Part shown: positions 6,326 to 15,667 of the stretch, piece by piece | How positions within the stretch are numbered: the first letter of the stretch is position 1 | How the letters are laid out: every line of letters begins with the position of its first letter | NCBI GenBank assembly: GCA_013289015.1 | Contig: JABDAV010000023.1 | Location: 1-37,464 of the forward strand | DNA: 37,464 bases | Source of the DNA: Bacteroidota bacterium | Lineage (GTDB): Bacteria; Bacteroidota; Bacteroidia; Chitinophagales; Chitinophagaceae | Direction of reading: 5' to 3' | The notes under the pieces: generated by a model | What the model was told of the DNA's origin: nothing | Seen by the model: the letters and a program-made list of their open reading frames with translations, nothing else | The model's database searches: none | Made by a program: the position numbers and the translations under genes

Positions 6326-8887
6326 TTATGGAAGGAAGAAGACTACACGAACCTGTATTGAACTTTCTTTACCTGACCTGCCGTAATTAAAATCAGCATA
6401 CAATAAATTCCATGGCGCTAAAATTATACCACCACCATATGCAACATGTAATGTGTTTGATTGCTCGCCCGGCATCCAAACACGGCCATCATCCACAAAC
6501 GCAAGAAGACCTGCCTTTCCAACAAAATAATGTGTATGCACAGGGCTTATATACCTTATATCATTTGTATTCCAGAATGCTGTTTTACCACGAAACCTGT
6601 CTCTCACAAAACCTCTTAATATAGTGCCACCAATAGAAGGGTACTGATAAAACTCTGGCTGGCCTGTTATGGTTTCTGCACCTGTACGTATGTTCAAAGA
6701 AAATTTTGAAATAAGCGGAATATAAAAATACGCGGAGCCTGCATAATCTACATAATTATGTGCGCCGGCATTTAAACTTTGAGAGCCCGTAACAGTGGTG
6801 TTGAATAAAACACCTTTTGTCGGCACAATTGCATCATTGAATTTTTGATAACTGTAGCTGATACTTTCATTTGCAAACATTGCCCAGTTATAGAATGTTT
6901 TATCCGGGTAATATTCTTTAGCGAGAAATCTTGTTGTGTCATTAATGATTTTTATGCCATTCAGATTAGCGGATATACGAACAGCACTTCTTCCGAAGCT
7001 TCTTGAAAGCATAGGTTGAACGACCCATTGCCTTGTACGCATGATGTAATAACTGTTGCTTTTATCGCTTTCAAATTTTGTGTTGTTACCCATTCCAAAA
7101 AAATAGGTCCAGCGCACATCATCATAATTAGCGAGTAATGAAAAATCAGATTTTGCAACCAGCTTAGGGATGATCGCATTGTAAGTAATACTGAATGCCT
7201 GTTCCAGCAAAGAGTAATGCAGGCTTATGGTTTGATTGGAAGCAAAAGGTGCTTTGCCCCATTTAAAATGCCTGTATCTGTAAGCTAATTCTACATACAA
7301 GCGGTCTTCACGTGAATAAAATATCAAAGGAGAAATTCCACTTCTGTCATAATGAAACCACTTATCTCTGTATTGTTTAAAGGATGTATCGCCGATAAAT
7401 TTTACAGGCACCTCTGTACTTTGTTGAATATTTTTTTTATCGCCATATACTATCACTTTGCTATTGGCTTCTGGGGCAACATTAACAGCAATGGTGTCTT
7501 TGTTTATCTTTTGTATACCATCTATAATTTTCAGTTTGATGTTATTTGTATTGCTGTCTTCAATTGAATATTTATCTGCTCCATTTAAACCAAACAGCCG
7601 TATTTCTTTTGTTTCAGATGAACGGAAAGTTCTTGCATAAAAAGGCGTATTGCTGATTATTCTACTGTTGATTGTATAAACGTGAACAGAAGTCTCGCTA
7701 TCATTTTCGGTTACATCAAAAAATTCATTTTGCAGTGTGCCTGGTATTTCAACTTCTTTCGAGATGAAGTGATAGTAGGTAGTTGCCCATTCAACGAGAT
7801 GCTCTCTTCGTGATTTAAGTTTTGCCACAACATCATTGCCTGTTAAAGGAAATATTTCTTTTGGCAATTGATCGATCGCATTTCGTATCACCGTATCTGT
7901 AAATGATTGCTGCAGATCTTTGGCAATTGTTTGCCAGTCGTTCAATGTTGCGTCATTCAACAATCTTCTGTCGAGATCATTCGCCTGGAAATTAAAGCGG
8001 TTAATGCGCTTCATATTTTTTTGAAAAGATTGAATAAATGAAAGGCCCGTTATTTGAAAACCGAGACGCGTAATTTTACCATTATAATGTGTATATGCGG
8101 CATCGTGATCCTGGCGCGTAGGAATAAATATTTTTTTGCCTGCATTGATGGTTTGCTTCCACATCCATTGCCTGTTGCCGGTATTCCAATCATTTAAAAA
8201 CATATCGAATAACCGCTCGCGCATATATGCTTTTTTATCAATGCTGCTGTTGGCATCCTGTTCAAGCATTGCAAGCAACTCGTTGGTGGTAATATAAACT
8301 TCATTAGTGTCGGTATAACTATCCGGCAGTTGAATCAATTTATAAAAATCATTTCCATATTCATTATTGTATAAGCCAAGCGCGGTTTGTTTTGGAATAA
8401 AAACATAGTCAGGATGAAAGCTAAAATTTGATGTGGCATTTTCAAGAATCGGAATAGTTGCAGCAGCATACGGATTGGTGATAGATATTTCATCATTCGC
8501 TATATTTTCTACAAACGTATTGCGAAAATCAGGCGGCAGTAATTTGCCCGGCGTTCTGTCTACCGAAGCCAGCACATATAAATTTCCCGAAGCGTTTGTG
8601 AGATATAAAATTTTCGCAGCACGGGAAGTATCTGCGTTGGTAACAGATAATCCGCCAAAAGCAGTATCAAGATTTAATGACCTTACAGTTACCGGTGTTG
8701 TCCATAAATTACGGTAGTTGCTTCCCCAAAAAAATTTATATAACGATGATGATTTATAGTCTTCACCAGCCGGTAATGTTTTAAATTGCTGCAGAGAATC
8801 ATTATGCACAACCTGCGACCACAACGGATCTGTAGAAAAAATAGCCAGGAAAAATATCAGAGAAAACCAGACATAAATTTTCCTCAT
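6326..8887 (-). CDS. BamA/TamA-like outer-membrane beta-barrel protein
   Basis: 853 residues from the ATG at 8887, which begins a signal peptide (MRKIYVWFSLIFFLAIFS, cleavage near PLWSQ). An in-frame upstream start at 8914 would precede the signal and is rejected. The first ~500 residues form a soluble region, including a segment that reads as a beta-rich domain (SETSVHVYTINSRIISNTPF). The C-terminal ~330 residues are amphipathic strands of a surface-antigen barrel, with GGTILRGFVRDRFRGKTAFW, the Arg-Phe-Arg-Gly element typical of the Omp85 superfamily lid loop, and a terminal strand ending VRVVFFLP. POTRA domains are not evident. The large N-terminal part lacks an obvious catalytic motif, so its role is unknown. 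Outer-membrane location is well supported. Confidence 0.8.
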   Translation of the reverse strand: MRKIYVWFSLIFFLAIFSTDPLWSQVVHNDSLQQFKTLPAGEDYKSSSLYKFFWGSNYRNLWTTPVTVRSLNLDTAFGGLSVTNADTSRAAKILYLTNASGNLYVLASVDRTPGKLLPPDFRNTFVENIANDEISITNPYAAATIPILENATSNFSFHPDYVFIPKQTALGLYNNEYGNDFYKLIQLPDSYTDTNEVYITTNELLAMLEQDANSSIDKKAYMRERLFDMFLNDWNTGNRQWMWKQTINAGKKIFIPTRQDHDAAYTHYNGKITRLGFQITGLSFIQSFQKNMKRINRFNFQANDLDRRLLNDATLNDWQTIAKDLQQSFTDTVIRNAIDQLPKEIFPLTGNDVVAKLKSRREHLVEWATTYYHFISKEVEIPGTLQNEFFDVTENDSETSVHVYTINSRIISNTPFYARTFRSSETKEIRLFGLNGADKYSIEDSNTNNIKLKIIDGIQKINKDTIAVNVAPEANSKVIVYGDKKNIQQSTEVPVKFIGDTSFKQYRDKWFHYDRSGISPLIFYSREDRLYVELAYRYRHFKWGKAPFASNQTISLHYSLLEQAFSITYNAIIPKLVAKSDFSLLANYDDVRWTYFFGMGNNTKFESDKSNSYYIMRTRQWVVQPMLSRSFGRSAVRISANLNGIKIINDTTRFLAKEYYPDKTFYNWAMFANESISYSYQKFNDAIVPTKGVLFNTTVTGSQSLNAGAHNYVDYAGSAYFYIPLISKFSLNIRTGAETITGQPEFYQYPSIGGTILRGFVRDRFRGKTAFWNTNDIRYISPVHTHYFVGKAGLLAFVDDGRVWMPGEQSNTLHVAYGGGIILAPWNLLYADFNYGRSGKESSIQVRVVFFLP

Positions 8888-8967
8888 AGAACAATTAATA
8901 AAAAATACTGCCAATGTTTAAACGCGTGTAAATTAAGAATAAACCAAGTGCCGTTATCTTCGCAGGC

Positions 8968-9984
8968 ATGATAGATTTAAGAAGCGATACAGTTACCAAA
9001 CCAACTGCCGGAATGTTGCAGGCGATGATGAGTGCAAAAGTTGGCGACGATGTTTTCGGAGAAGATCCGGCTGTTAATGAACTGGAAGAAAAAATAGCAG
9101 GCATGTTTGACATGGAAGCCGCTTTATTTTGCGCAAGCGGAACCATGACGAACCAAATTGCCATTAAATGTCACACTCAACCCGGTGATGAAGTTATTTG
9201 CGACAGGCTTTCTCATATTTATCAATATGAAGGCGGAGGCATTGCTTTTAATTCCGGATGTTCAGTAAATCTCATTGATGGAAATTATGGAAGAATAACG
9301 GCAGAGCAGGTTGAAGCAGCCATCAACAACAGGAATGATGCGCATAAGGCTTATTCGAAATTGGTGTCGCTGGAAAACACTGCCAATCGTGGTGGTGGAA
9401 GCTGTTATAATTTTGATGATATCAAAGCAATTAAAAAAGTTTGTGAAGCAAATAATTTATTGCTGCATTTAGATGGTGCAAGATTATTCAATGCAATTGT
9501 TGCAAAAAATGAATTGGAAAAAGATTATGGAAAAATTTTTGACAGCGTATCAATTTGCATCAGTAAAGGTTTAGGAGCCCCGGTTGGCAGCGTGCTTATC
9601 GGTACAAAAGATTTTATAAAAAAAGCAAGACGCATAAGAAAAGTTTTTGGCGGCGGTATGCGACAGGCTGGTTTTTTAGCAGCAGCCTGTATGTATGCAC
9701 TCGACAATCATATTGAAAGATTACAACAGGATCATTACCATGCAAGCCGGCTTGCGGAAACTTTGCGGCAAAAAGATTTTACAGGAGAAATGTACCCGGT
9801 TGAAACAAACATTATCATTTTTCAGGTGAAAGGAAAATATACAGCTTCGCAACTGGCGGAGGTGTTGAAAAAAAATGATATACTTGCCATTGCAATCTCA
9901 AAAACGCAGGTGCGAATGGTTACACATTTAAACATTACCTCTGCAATGATAGATGAAGCGATCGAAGTGATCAATCATTTGTAA
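8968..9984 (+). CDS. ltaE: Low-specificity L-threonine aldolase
   Basis: 338 residues, typical length. PLP-dependent fold-type I enzyme that splits L-threonine or L-allo-threonine into glycine and acetaldehyde. The N-terminus [13 protein letters not shown], the GDDVFGEDP segment (26-34), the aspartate in [10 protein letters not shown] (D169) and the Schiff-base Lys K200 in [14 protein letters not shown] are all diagnostic. A candidate -7 box TATCTTCG lies just upstream at about 8954-8961, one base from consensus. The gene is divergent from the outer-membrane barrel gene and is followed 42 bases later by pgi. Confidence 0.95.
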   Translation: MIDLRSDTVTKPTAGMLQAMMSAKVGDDVFGEDPAVNELEEKIAGMFDMEAALFCASGTMTNQIAIKCHTQPGDEVICDRLSHIYQYEGGGIAFNSGCSVNLIDGNYGRITAEQVEAAINNRNDAHKAYSKLVSLENTANRGGGSCYNFDDIKAIKKVCEANNLLLHLDGARLFNAIVAKNELEKDYGKIFDSVSICISKGLGAPVGSVLIGTKDFIKKARRIRKVFGGGMRQAGFLAAACMYALDNHIERLQQDHYHASRLAETLRQKDFTGEMYPVETNIIIFQVKGKYTASQLAEVLKKNDILAIAISKTQVRMVTHLNITSAMIDEAIEVINHL

Positions 9985-10026
9985 ATTCGCCCAGCTCAAA
10001 CCCAAATAAGTAATAAAATAAAACAA

Positions 10027-11679
10027 ATGCTACCAAAAATTAATCCTACAAATACACAAGCCTGGCTGCTGCTCAAAAAACATCAAAGTGAAGAAATGCG
10101 TAACATAACCATGAAGCGCTTATTTGCTGAAAGCGAAGACAGGTTTAAAAAATTTTCGATCTCATTCAACGATATACTTTTTGATTATTCAAAAAATATC
10201 ATCATTCCAAAAACAATGCAGCTTCTGTTGCAGCTAGCTGAAGATTGCAAAGTGAAAGATGCTGTTGAAAAAATGTTTAGTGGGGATAAGATCAACGAAA
10301 CCGAGAACCGTTCTGTGTTGCACACTGCTTTAAGAAATTGCAGCAACGAGCCTGTAATAAGCGATGGCAAAGATGTTATGCCTGAAGTGCACCGCGTGCA
10401 AAAACAAATGAAAGCGTTTTGCAAAAGAATTCATAGCGGCGAATGGAAAGGTTATTCAGGCAAAAAAATAAAATACATAGTAAATATTGGTATTGGTGGC
10501 AGCGATCTTGGTCCCGTAATGGTTACAGAAGCATTAAAGCCATATTGGGTAGAAGGCATGCAACCTTATTTTGTAAGCAATGTTGACGGCACTCATATAG
10601 CAGAAACACTAAAAAAGATAACACCGGATGAAACATTGTTTTTGATTGCGTCAAAAACATTTACCACACAGGAAACAATGACCAATGCAAACACCGCACG
10701 CGAATGGTTTTTGCAATCAGCCAAAGACGAAAAGAATATTGCATTGCATTTTGCTGCATTAAGCACCAACGAAAAAGAAGTAAAAAAGTTTGGAATTGAT
10801 CCTGCAAATATGTTTGAATTCTGGGATTGGGTTGGCGGAAGATATTCTTTGTGGAGCGCAATAGGTTTATCAATTGCATTAACTGTTGGCTATAACAATT
10901 TTGAACAATTGCTCGAAGGAGGTTATGAAACAGATACTCATTTCAGAACAACTCCTTTCGATAAAAATATTCCTGTGCTGATGGCGCTTATTGGTCTTTG
11001 GTACACCAGTTTTTTTAAAGCGCAAACAGAAGCCATTTTGCCTTATGATCAATACATGCATCGCTTTGCTGCTTATTTTCAGCAAGGCAACATGGAAAGC
11101 AATGGTAAATACGTTGACCGCAATGGCAGCGAAACCAACTATGCAACAGGCCCGGTTATCTGGGGCGAACCCGGAACCAACGGCCAACATGCATTTTATC
11201 AATTAATACACCAAGGCACATTATTAATTCCCTGCGATTTTATAGCACCTGCTATCTCGCATAATCCAATTGGCGATCATCATGTGAAACTGCTAAGCAA
11301 CTTCTTTGCACAAACAGAAGCTTTGATGAAAGGAAAGGATGAAGCAGAAGTAAAAGAGGAATTAAAAAAAGAAGGCAAATCAGCTGAAGAAATAAAAAAA
11401 CTTTTGCCGTTTAAAGTGTTTAAAGGCAATAAGCCAACCAATTCATTTCTTGTTAAAGAAATAACACCAAAAACGCTGGGCAATCTTATTGCTTTGTATG
11501 AACATAAAATTTTTGTTCAGGGCGTTATCTGGAATATTTTCAGCTTTGACCAATGGGGTGTTGAATTAGGCAAACAGCTTGCTTCAAAAGTTTTGCCTGA
11601 ACTGGAAAACAATGATAAGATCACTTCGCATGATTCTTCAACAAACGGTTTGATCAATGCCTGGAAAGCAATAAAATAA
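10027..11679 (+). CDS. pgi: Glucose-6-phosphate isomerase
   Basis: 550 residues, the length of the long bacterial/eukaryotic form. Interconverts glucose-6-phosphate and fructose-6-phosphate in the cytoplasm. Signatures: [33 protein letters not shown] in the phosphate-binding loop, [13 protein letters not shown], and [18 protein letters not shown] containing the catalytic His. The C-terminal segment [15 protein letters not shown] has the conserved active-site Lys. A Lys/Glu-rich insert at about 435-465 ([19 protein letters not shown]) is within the variation of this group. Monocistronic or read through from ltaE. Confidence 0.96.
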   Translation: MLPKINPTNTQAWLLLKKHQSEEMRNITMKRLFAESEDRFKKFSISFNDILFDYSKNIIIPKTMQLLLQLAEDCKVKDAVEKMFSGDKINETENRSVLHTALRNCSNEPVISDGKDVMPEVHRVQKQMKAFCKRIHSGEWKGYSGKKIKYIVNIGIGGSDLGPVMVTEALKPYWVEGMQPYFVSNVDGTHIAETLKKITPDETLFLIASKTFTTQETMTNANTAREWFLQSAKDEKNIALHFAALSTNEKEVKKFGIDPANMFEFWDWVGGRYSLWSAIGLSIALTVGYNNFEQLLEGGYETDTHFRTTPFDKNIPVLMALIGLWYTSFFKAQTEAILPYDQYMHRFAAYFQQGNMESNGKYVDRNGSETNYATGPVIWGEPGTNGQHAFYQLIHQGTLLIPCDFIAPAISHNPIGDHHVKLLSNFFAQTEALMKGKDEAEVKEELKKEGKSAEEIKKLLPFKVFKGNKPTNSFLVKEITPKTLGNLIALYEHKIFVQGVIWNIFSFDQWGVELGKQLASKVLPELENNDKITSHDSSTNGLINAWKAIK

Positions 11680-11710
11680 TAAGAAGCATTAAAGTTTGTA
11701 CATTTTTTTT

Positions 11711-11745
11711 CATGAATCATCAAAAAATGATTTTGATGATTCATG
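11711..11745. repeat. Perfect 15-bp inverted repeat (hairpin)
   Basis: CATGAATCATCAAAA (11711-11725), loop AATGA, TTTTGATGATTCATG (11731-11745), with no mismatch. It lies 31 bases after the pgi stop. A T-run precedes rather than follows it on the plus strand, so it is not a textbook terminator for pgi. It could be an RNA-stabilising 3' hairpin or a protein-binding palindrome upstream of the patatin gene. Confidence 0.7.
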
Positions 11746-11801
11746 TTAATCATTCTATATTACACCAACGATAATCTTCCGTAATTACCGATTTTTAATT
11801 A

Positions 11802-11851
11802 ATGATTGTACTTGTATGAAGCTAACCTTGGCAAGATCATTTTACAATCAT
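11802..11851. promoter_or_regulatory. Spaced inverted repeat upstream of the patatin gene
   Basis: ATGATTGTA (11802-11810) and TACAATCAT (11843-11851) are perfect reverse complements separated by 32 bases, ending 32 bases before the patatin start. The spacing could hold a promoter or form an mRNA leader stem. No regulator is encoded next to it. Confidence 0.35.
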
Positions 11852-11883
11852 CGTCATATTATTAACACTAAAATTCAAAACCT

Positions 11884-13047
11884 ATGTCAGTTTGGGGACC
11901 ATTACAACAACGTTACGAAACAGTTCAGCCAAGAAAAATACTTGCACTTGACGGCGGAGGCATAAGAGGTGTACTTACGCTTGAAATTTTATCAGAGCTT
12001 GAAACGCAATTAAAGACTGCATTAAATGCAGGAGATAATTTCAGGCTGAGCGATTTCTTTGATTACATCGGCGGAACAAGCACCGGTGCAATTATAGCTG
12101 CAGGTTTATCACTCGGGAAATCTGCACAGGAAATGATAGATTTTTATGTGCAGAAAGGCGGAGCTATGTTTGATAAAAGCTTTCTCCTGAATAAAGTGAA
12201 ATATTTTTATAATGATGGCCCTTTATTAAAAGAACTCAAGAACACTTTCGGCAGTGGTGATCTTGATCTGCAGTCCGGTGTTTTTAAATCGTTATTTCTT
12301 GCAGTAACAATGAACCGTTCAACAGATTCGCCCTGGCCTATCAACAACAATCCATTGGCAAAATATAATGGAGCAGATAGAAAAGATTGCAACCTGCGTA
12401 TTCCATTATATCAATTGATTAGAGCAAGTACTGCAGCACCTGCTTATTTCAGGCCGGAGACTTTGCAATGGGATCCTTCCAATCCTGAAAAAACTTTTGT
12501 GTTTGTTGATGGTGGTGTTACACCCTATAATAACCCGGCTTTTCTTATGTACAGAATGGCAACACAAAAGCCGTATAATCTTAAGTGGAAAACGGGCGAA
12601 AAAGATTTGCTCATCGTTTCTGTGGGTACCGGCGCAGCAACAAGTCCCGGCACATATGATAATTTGCTGGTAACCTTAAAAGACCTGCCTAATAATTTAA
12701 TGTATGCAATGCAGGTTGACCAGGATACCAATTGCCGCACCGTTGGCCGTTGTGTTTTTGGCGCCCCCATTGACCGCGAATTGGGAGACCTGGTACCTGT
12801 AGATGCTGAGGGTAAAATTCTGGATCCTGACAGTGATGCAGGACGTCATTTTACTTATGCGAGATACAATGCAGATCTGGGTGTTGAAGGACTTGCAAAC
12901 GCAGGCTTATCGCATATTGACAGTGATGATGTAAGGCAGATGGATTCTGTAAAATACATTCCTGAATTGCGTGAAGTAGGAAGAACCGTTGGCAAGCAGC
13001 AGGTAGATGTAAAAAAACACCTTGCGAATTTTCTTTCCAAAAAATAA
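11884..13047 (+). CDS. Patatin-like phospholipase
   Basis: 387 residues. Patatin domain with the Ser-Asp dyad: oxyanion loop DGGGIRG (23-29), nucleophile S66 in GTSTG (64-68) and D209 in VDGG. The family hydrolyses phospholipid acyl chains. No signal peptide is present, so it acts in the cytoplasm or on the inner membrane face. The C-terminal ~120 residues (from about 270) form an extension with YNADLGVEGLANAGLSHIDS. It is 9 bases upstream of the SLOG-like gene and heads the three-gene set reaching 15180. Cytosolic patatins act as cell-damaging effectors in nucleotide-signalled defence systems such as CBASS, but no CD-NTase is present here. Upstream lie two inverted repeats that may regulate it. 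Confidence 0.92.
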   Translation: MSVWGPLQQRYETVQPRKILALDGGGIRGVLTLEILSELETQLKTALNAGDNFRLSDFFDYIGGTSTGAIIAAGLSLGKSAQEMIDFYVQKGGAMFDKSFLLNKVKYFYNDGPLLKELKNTFGSGDLDLQSGVFKSLFLAVTMNRSTDSPWPINNNPLAKYNGADRKDCNLRIPLYQLIRASTAAPAYFRPETLQWDPSNPEKTFVFVDGGVTPYNNPAFLMYRMATQKPYNLKWKTGEKDLLIVSVGTGAATSPGTYDNLLVTLKDLPNNLMYAMQVDQDTNCRTVGRCVFGAPIDRELGDLVPVDAEGKILDPDSDAGRHFTYARYNADLGVEGLANAGLSHIDSDDVRQMDSVKYIPELREVGRTVGKQQVDVKKHLANFLSKK

Positions 13048-13056
13048 TTTATCAGC

Positions 13057-13605
13057 ATGAAACATTTTATTTTATTCACAGGCCATATGATTGATGCCAA
13101 AGACAGGCCGCAGCCAAGGTTTCCTGTTCATAAAGAAGAAGCAGTAAAGAAAGAAATAGTTGATCTGTTGTTACAACAAAAAGAAAAATTTTCATCACTT
13201 GAAGGCATTGCCAGTGGTGCTTGCGGAAGTGATATTTTATTTCATGAAGCATGCATACAGTTGAAGATTCCTGCTGAGATATATCTCGCTTATCCTGCAG
13301 TGGAATTTAAAAAAGGCTCTGTTTCATTTGCCGGTGAAAACTGGGATAACCGCTTTGATAAACTTGCTGCAATATTACCTGTGCATGTATTAGCTGAAAA
13401 CAAGAATACTGATTTGAATGTGTACGAACAAACAAATGAATGGATGTTACATAATGCATTGGAACCAGGAGGAAACAATATGACCCTGATCGCGGTATGG
13501 GACGGCAGTGGCGGAGATGGTAAAGGCGGAACTGCACACATGGTTAAAATGGTTAAAGAAAAAGGTGCTGAGGTAAAGATCATTGATGTAAAGAAAATAG
13601 AATAA
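13057..13605 (+). CDS. SLOG/Rossmann-like protein, putative nucleotide sensor
   Basis: 182 residues, no signal peptide or membrane segment. It opens with a strand and a FTGHMID motif (7-13), followed by RFP, a helix, then GIASGACGSDILFHEACIQL (50-69): a glycine-rich loop with an acidic residue after it, as in the SLOG/LOG/DprA-type Rossmann proteins that bind nucleotides or NAD-like ligands. A further segment FKKGSVSFAGENWDNRF (84-100) and the C-terminal LIAVWDGSGGDGKGGTAHMV (144-163) complete the fold. From memory, such FTGHMID proteins or domains occur beside cyclase, patatin and TPR signalling genes. It is 9 bases after patatin, so co-expression is very likely. Ligand and catalytic activity are unknown; family assignment is by motif reading. 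Confidence 0.7.
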   Translation: MKHFILFTGHMIDAKDRPQPRFPVHKEEAVKKEIVDLLLQQKEKFSSLEGIASGACGSDILFHEACIQLKIPAEIYLAYPAVEFKKGSVSFAGENWDNRFDKLAAILPVHVLAENKNTDLNVYEQTNEWMLHNALEPGGNNMTLIAVWDGSGGDGKGGTAHMVKMVKEKGAEVKIIDVKKIE

Positions 13606-13689
13606 TTAATCTTATATAATCCTGGTTACCGGGAAAAATCACGTACTGAATAAGGGAATAACCTTTGAGATTTGCAATGCAATCATAAA

Positions 13690-13709
13690 CTATATAAAAG
13701 ATTATATAG
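13690..13709. promoter_or_regulatory. Perfect 8-bp palindrome before the TRAFs-binding-type gene
   Basis: CTATATAA, loop AAGA, TTATATAG, in the 144-base gap after the SLOG-like gene and 40 bases before the next start. The position suits an operator or a weak hairpin. The AT-only sequence makes chance occurrence possible. Confidence 0.3.
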
Positions 13710-13749
13710 CTAACTAAAATTTATTAGCAGAAATATAAACCGTAATACT

Positions 13750-15180
13750 ATGACTGAGGGAAATACTGATAACTCAAAGAGAACATGTTTTGTTGTCATG
13801 GGTTTTGGAAAGAAAACAGACTTTGAAACCGGGCGTGTTTTAGACCTTGATAAATCTTATAAAAACATGATAAAACCAGCCGTTGAAGCCGCAGGTCTCA
13901 TCTGCATACGTGCAGATGAAATAGCACATTCCGGGGTGATTGATGTTCCAATGTATGATCAATTGTTTAATGCCGATGTTGTGGTTGCTGACTTGTCAAC
14001 CTCAAATAAAAATGCGATATACGAATTAGGAATAAGGCATGCGCTGCGCCCATTTACAACTGTTATCATTGCTGAAGATGGCATAAAAGCATTTCCTTTT
14101 GATATAAGCCATATCGCAATAAGACAATACCATCATCTGGGGGAAGATATTGGTTTTGATGAAGTGATGCGTTTTCGTGAACAGTTAATGAAAGCTATTA
14201 AAGAAATTCTTGAGAAAAGTCCCCGCGATAAAGACAGCCCTGTTTACACTTTTTTAAATAACCTTATCCCTCCGGAATTAAAAACAGCTATAGAAGCAGA
14301 TAGGCAATTGTCAAAAGATAAAGAATCTGCCGCAATTAAATCTGTCGCTAATATTGATTTAAATGCACAAACGCATAGTGCTTTAATGCAACAGGTTGAT
14401 AACGCTCAAAAAAACGGTGATTGGATAACTGCGAAGACATTGCTCTCTGCAATCAGAAATATGATAAGCGGGGAAATAAAAAAGAAACAAGAAGAATCAA
14501 CTGTAAATGTTGTACAGCAGCAGGAAGATCCATATTTGTTACAACGATTGGCCTTAATAACCTATAAAAGCAAATCTCCGGATGAAGAAAGTGCTTTACT
14601 GGAAGCACACAGCTTACTTAACCTGTTAGATCCCTCTGTATCTAATGATACAGAAACGCTTGGCCTTTGGGGGGCAGTTCATAAAAGATTATCAGAGATA
14701 ACCACAGATGTAACAAAAAAAATAGCTTACCTAACGGAAGCCATTCGTGCTTATGGAAGAGGATTTTATATAAGAAATGATTATTACAATGGTATTAACT
14801 ATGCATTTCTTTTAAATGTAAGAGGAAGCCTGGTAACTGACCGAGCACAGGCTATTTCAGATTTTGTTGTGGCACGCAGAGTAAGAAACGAAGTCTTACA
14901 AATTTGTGAAGACTGGTTAAACAAAAATCCTTCGCCTGATAAAGATAAAACTCCAAAAGAAGCATTAAATGATTATCTAAAAAGCTGGTATTGGGTGAAA
15001 GCTACCCAAGGGGAAGCTTGCGTAGGTTTAGGTGATGAAGATAACGCTCAGAAAGAGCTTACGGAAGCCTATGAAAAAGCACCTGAAGAATGGATGAAAG
15101 GCTCAACCGAAGAACAATTGTGCAAGCTGAGACCGTTGCTCGCAGATTCACCGCTTAAGTATATTAATAATGATATTTAA
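13750..15180 (+). CDS. TIR/deoxyribosyltransferase-like plus TPR protein (TRAFs-binding/DUF4071 type)
   Basis: 476 residues, soluble. Residues 11-125 form a Rossmann-like domain: CFVVMGFGKKTD (13-24), a GRVLDLDKSY segment, IRADEIAHSG (53-62) and VVADLSTSNKNAIYELGIRH (78-97). The ADL-S/T-x-N-x-N-x-x-YELG-x-x-HAL pattern is that of nucleoside 2-deoxyribosyltransferase-like and TIR-like NAD-handling domains, with E92 in the catalytic-Glu position. From about 200 to 476 the protein is helical with TPR-like repeats, and GLWGAVHKRLSEI followed by AIRAYGRGFYIRNDYYNGIN is the hallmark of the bacterial relatives of the TRAFs-binding region of animal ASK (MAP3K5) kinases. It follows patatin and the SLOG-like gene. 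A sensor or scaffold controlling the phospholipase is the obvious inference. Confidence 0.82.
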   Translation: MTEGNTDNSKRTCFVVMGFGKKTDFETGRVLDLDKSYKNMIKPAVEAAGLICIRADEIAHSGVIDVPMYDQLFNADVVVADLSTSNKNAIYELGIRHALRPFTTVIIAEDGIKAFPFDISHIAIRQYHHLGEDIGFDEVMRFREQLMKAIKEILEKSPRDKDSPVYTFLNNLIPPELKTAIEADRQLSKDKESAAIKSVANIDLNAQTHSALMQQVDNAQKNGDWITAKTLLSAIRNMISGEIKKKQEESTVNVVQQQEDPYLLQRLALITYKSKSPDEESALLEAHSLLNLLDPSVSNDTETLGLWGAVHKRLSEITTDVTKKIAYLTEAIRAYGRGFYIRNDYYNGINYAFLLNVRGSLVTDRAQAISDFVVARRVRNEVLQICEDWLNKNPSPDKDKTPKEALNDYLKSWYWVKATQGEACVGLGDEDNAQKELTEAYEKAPEEWMKGSTEEQLCKLRPLLADSPLKYINNDI

Positions 15181-15241
15181 AATCATTAGAATTAACTATC
15201 TGTAAAAGAATTCCCGCTTCATTTTTGCAGATATTTGAAGC

Positions 15242-15667
15242 ATGATAAAACAATCCTTATTTCTTATTGCAAGCTTTGCATTTACCATTGCAGCATTCAG
15301 TCAGAATGATGAAAAAGCAAATGTTTTAGCTGTTGAAAGAAGTACCGCTGATGCTTTTACCAAGCATAACGTTGTGTACATAAATCAGATCTTTGCAGAT
15401 GATGCTATCATCATTACACCTAAGGCAGAACTGATAAATAAACAACAGTTAATTCAATATATACCGAATATCAATACAGTGGTTGTTTCAGATATGCAGG
15501 TGAAAATATTAGGTGTAACTGCTATTGTTACCGGCATTGAAACAGAGACCGGCAAAAATGAAGCGGGTGTTTACACAGGAAAGTACCGCTACACTGATGT
15601 GTTGCAAAAAGTAAAGGGCAGTTGGATAATTGTTGCAAGCCATGCAACTTCTATGGATCAGCAGTAA
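15242..15667 (+). CDS. Exported SnoaL/DUF4440-like (NTF2-fold) protein
   Basis: 141 residues with a signal peptide (MIKQSLFLIASFAFTIAAFS, then QNDEKA). The mature part has the NTF2-like pattern of a long helix (VLAVERSTADAFTKHNVVYI), NQIFADDAIIITPKAELINK, and the strands VTGIETETGKNEAGVYTGKY and YTDVLQKVKGSWIIVASHA typical of DUF4440/SnoaL-like proteins. Members are small binding or isomerase-like proteins, often of unknown role. It is 61 bases downstream of the TRAFs-binding-type gene on the same strand, but being periplasmic it is probably unrelated to that cytosolic module. Its TAA stop touches the stop of the next gene on the other strand. Confidence 0.75.
   Translation: MIKQSLFLIASFAFTIAAFSQNDEKANVLAVERSTADAFTKHNVVYINQIFADDAIIITPKAELINKQQLIQYIPNINTVVVSDMQVKILGVTAIVTGIETETGKNEAGVYTGKYRYTDVLQKVKGSWIIVASHATSMDQQ

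Noticed and set aside
11711..11745. Rho-independent terminator of pgi
   Set aside because: The stem is strong, but on the plus strand the T-run precedes it and no T-run follows.
11884..15180. CBASS operon
   Set aside because: A patatin effector is present, but no CD-NTase (GS motif plus acidic triad), Cap2, Cap3 or HORMA gene was found in either flank.
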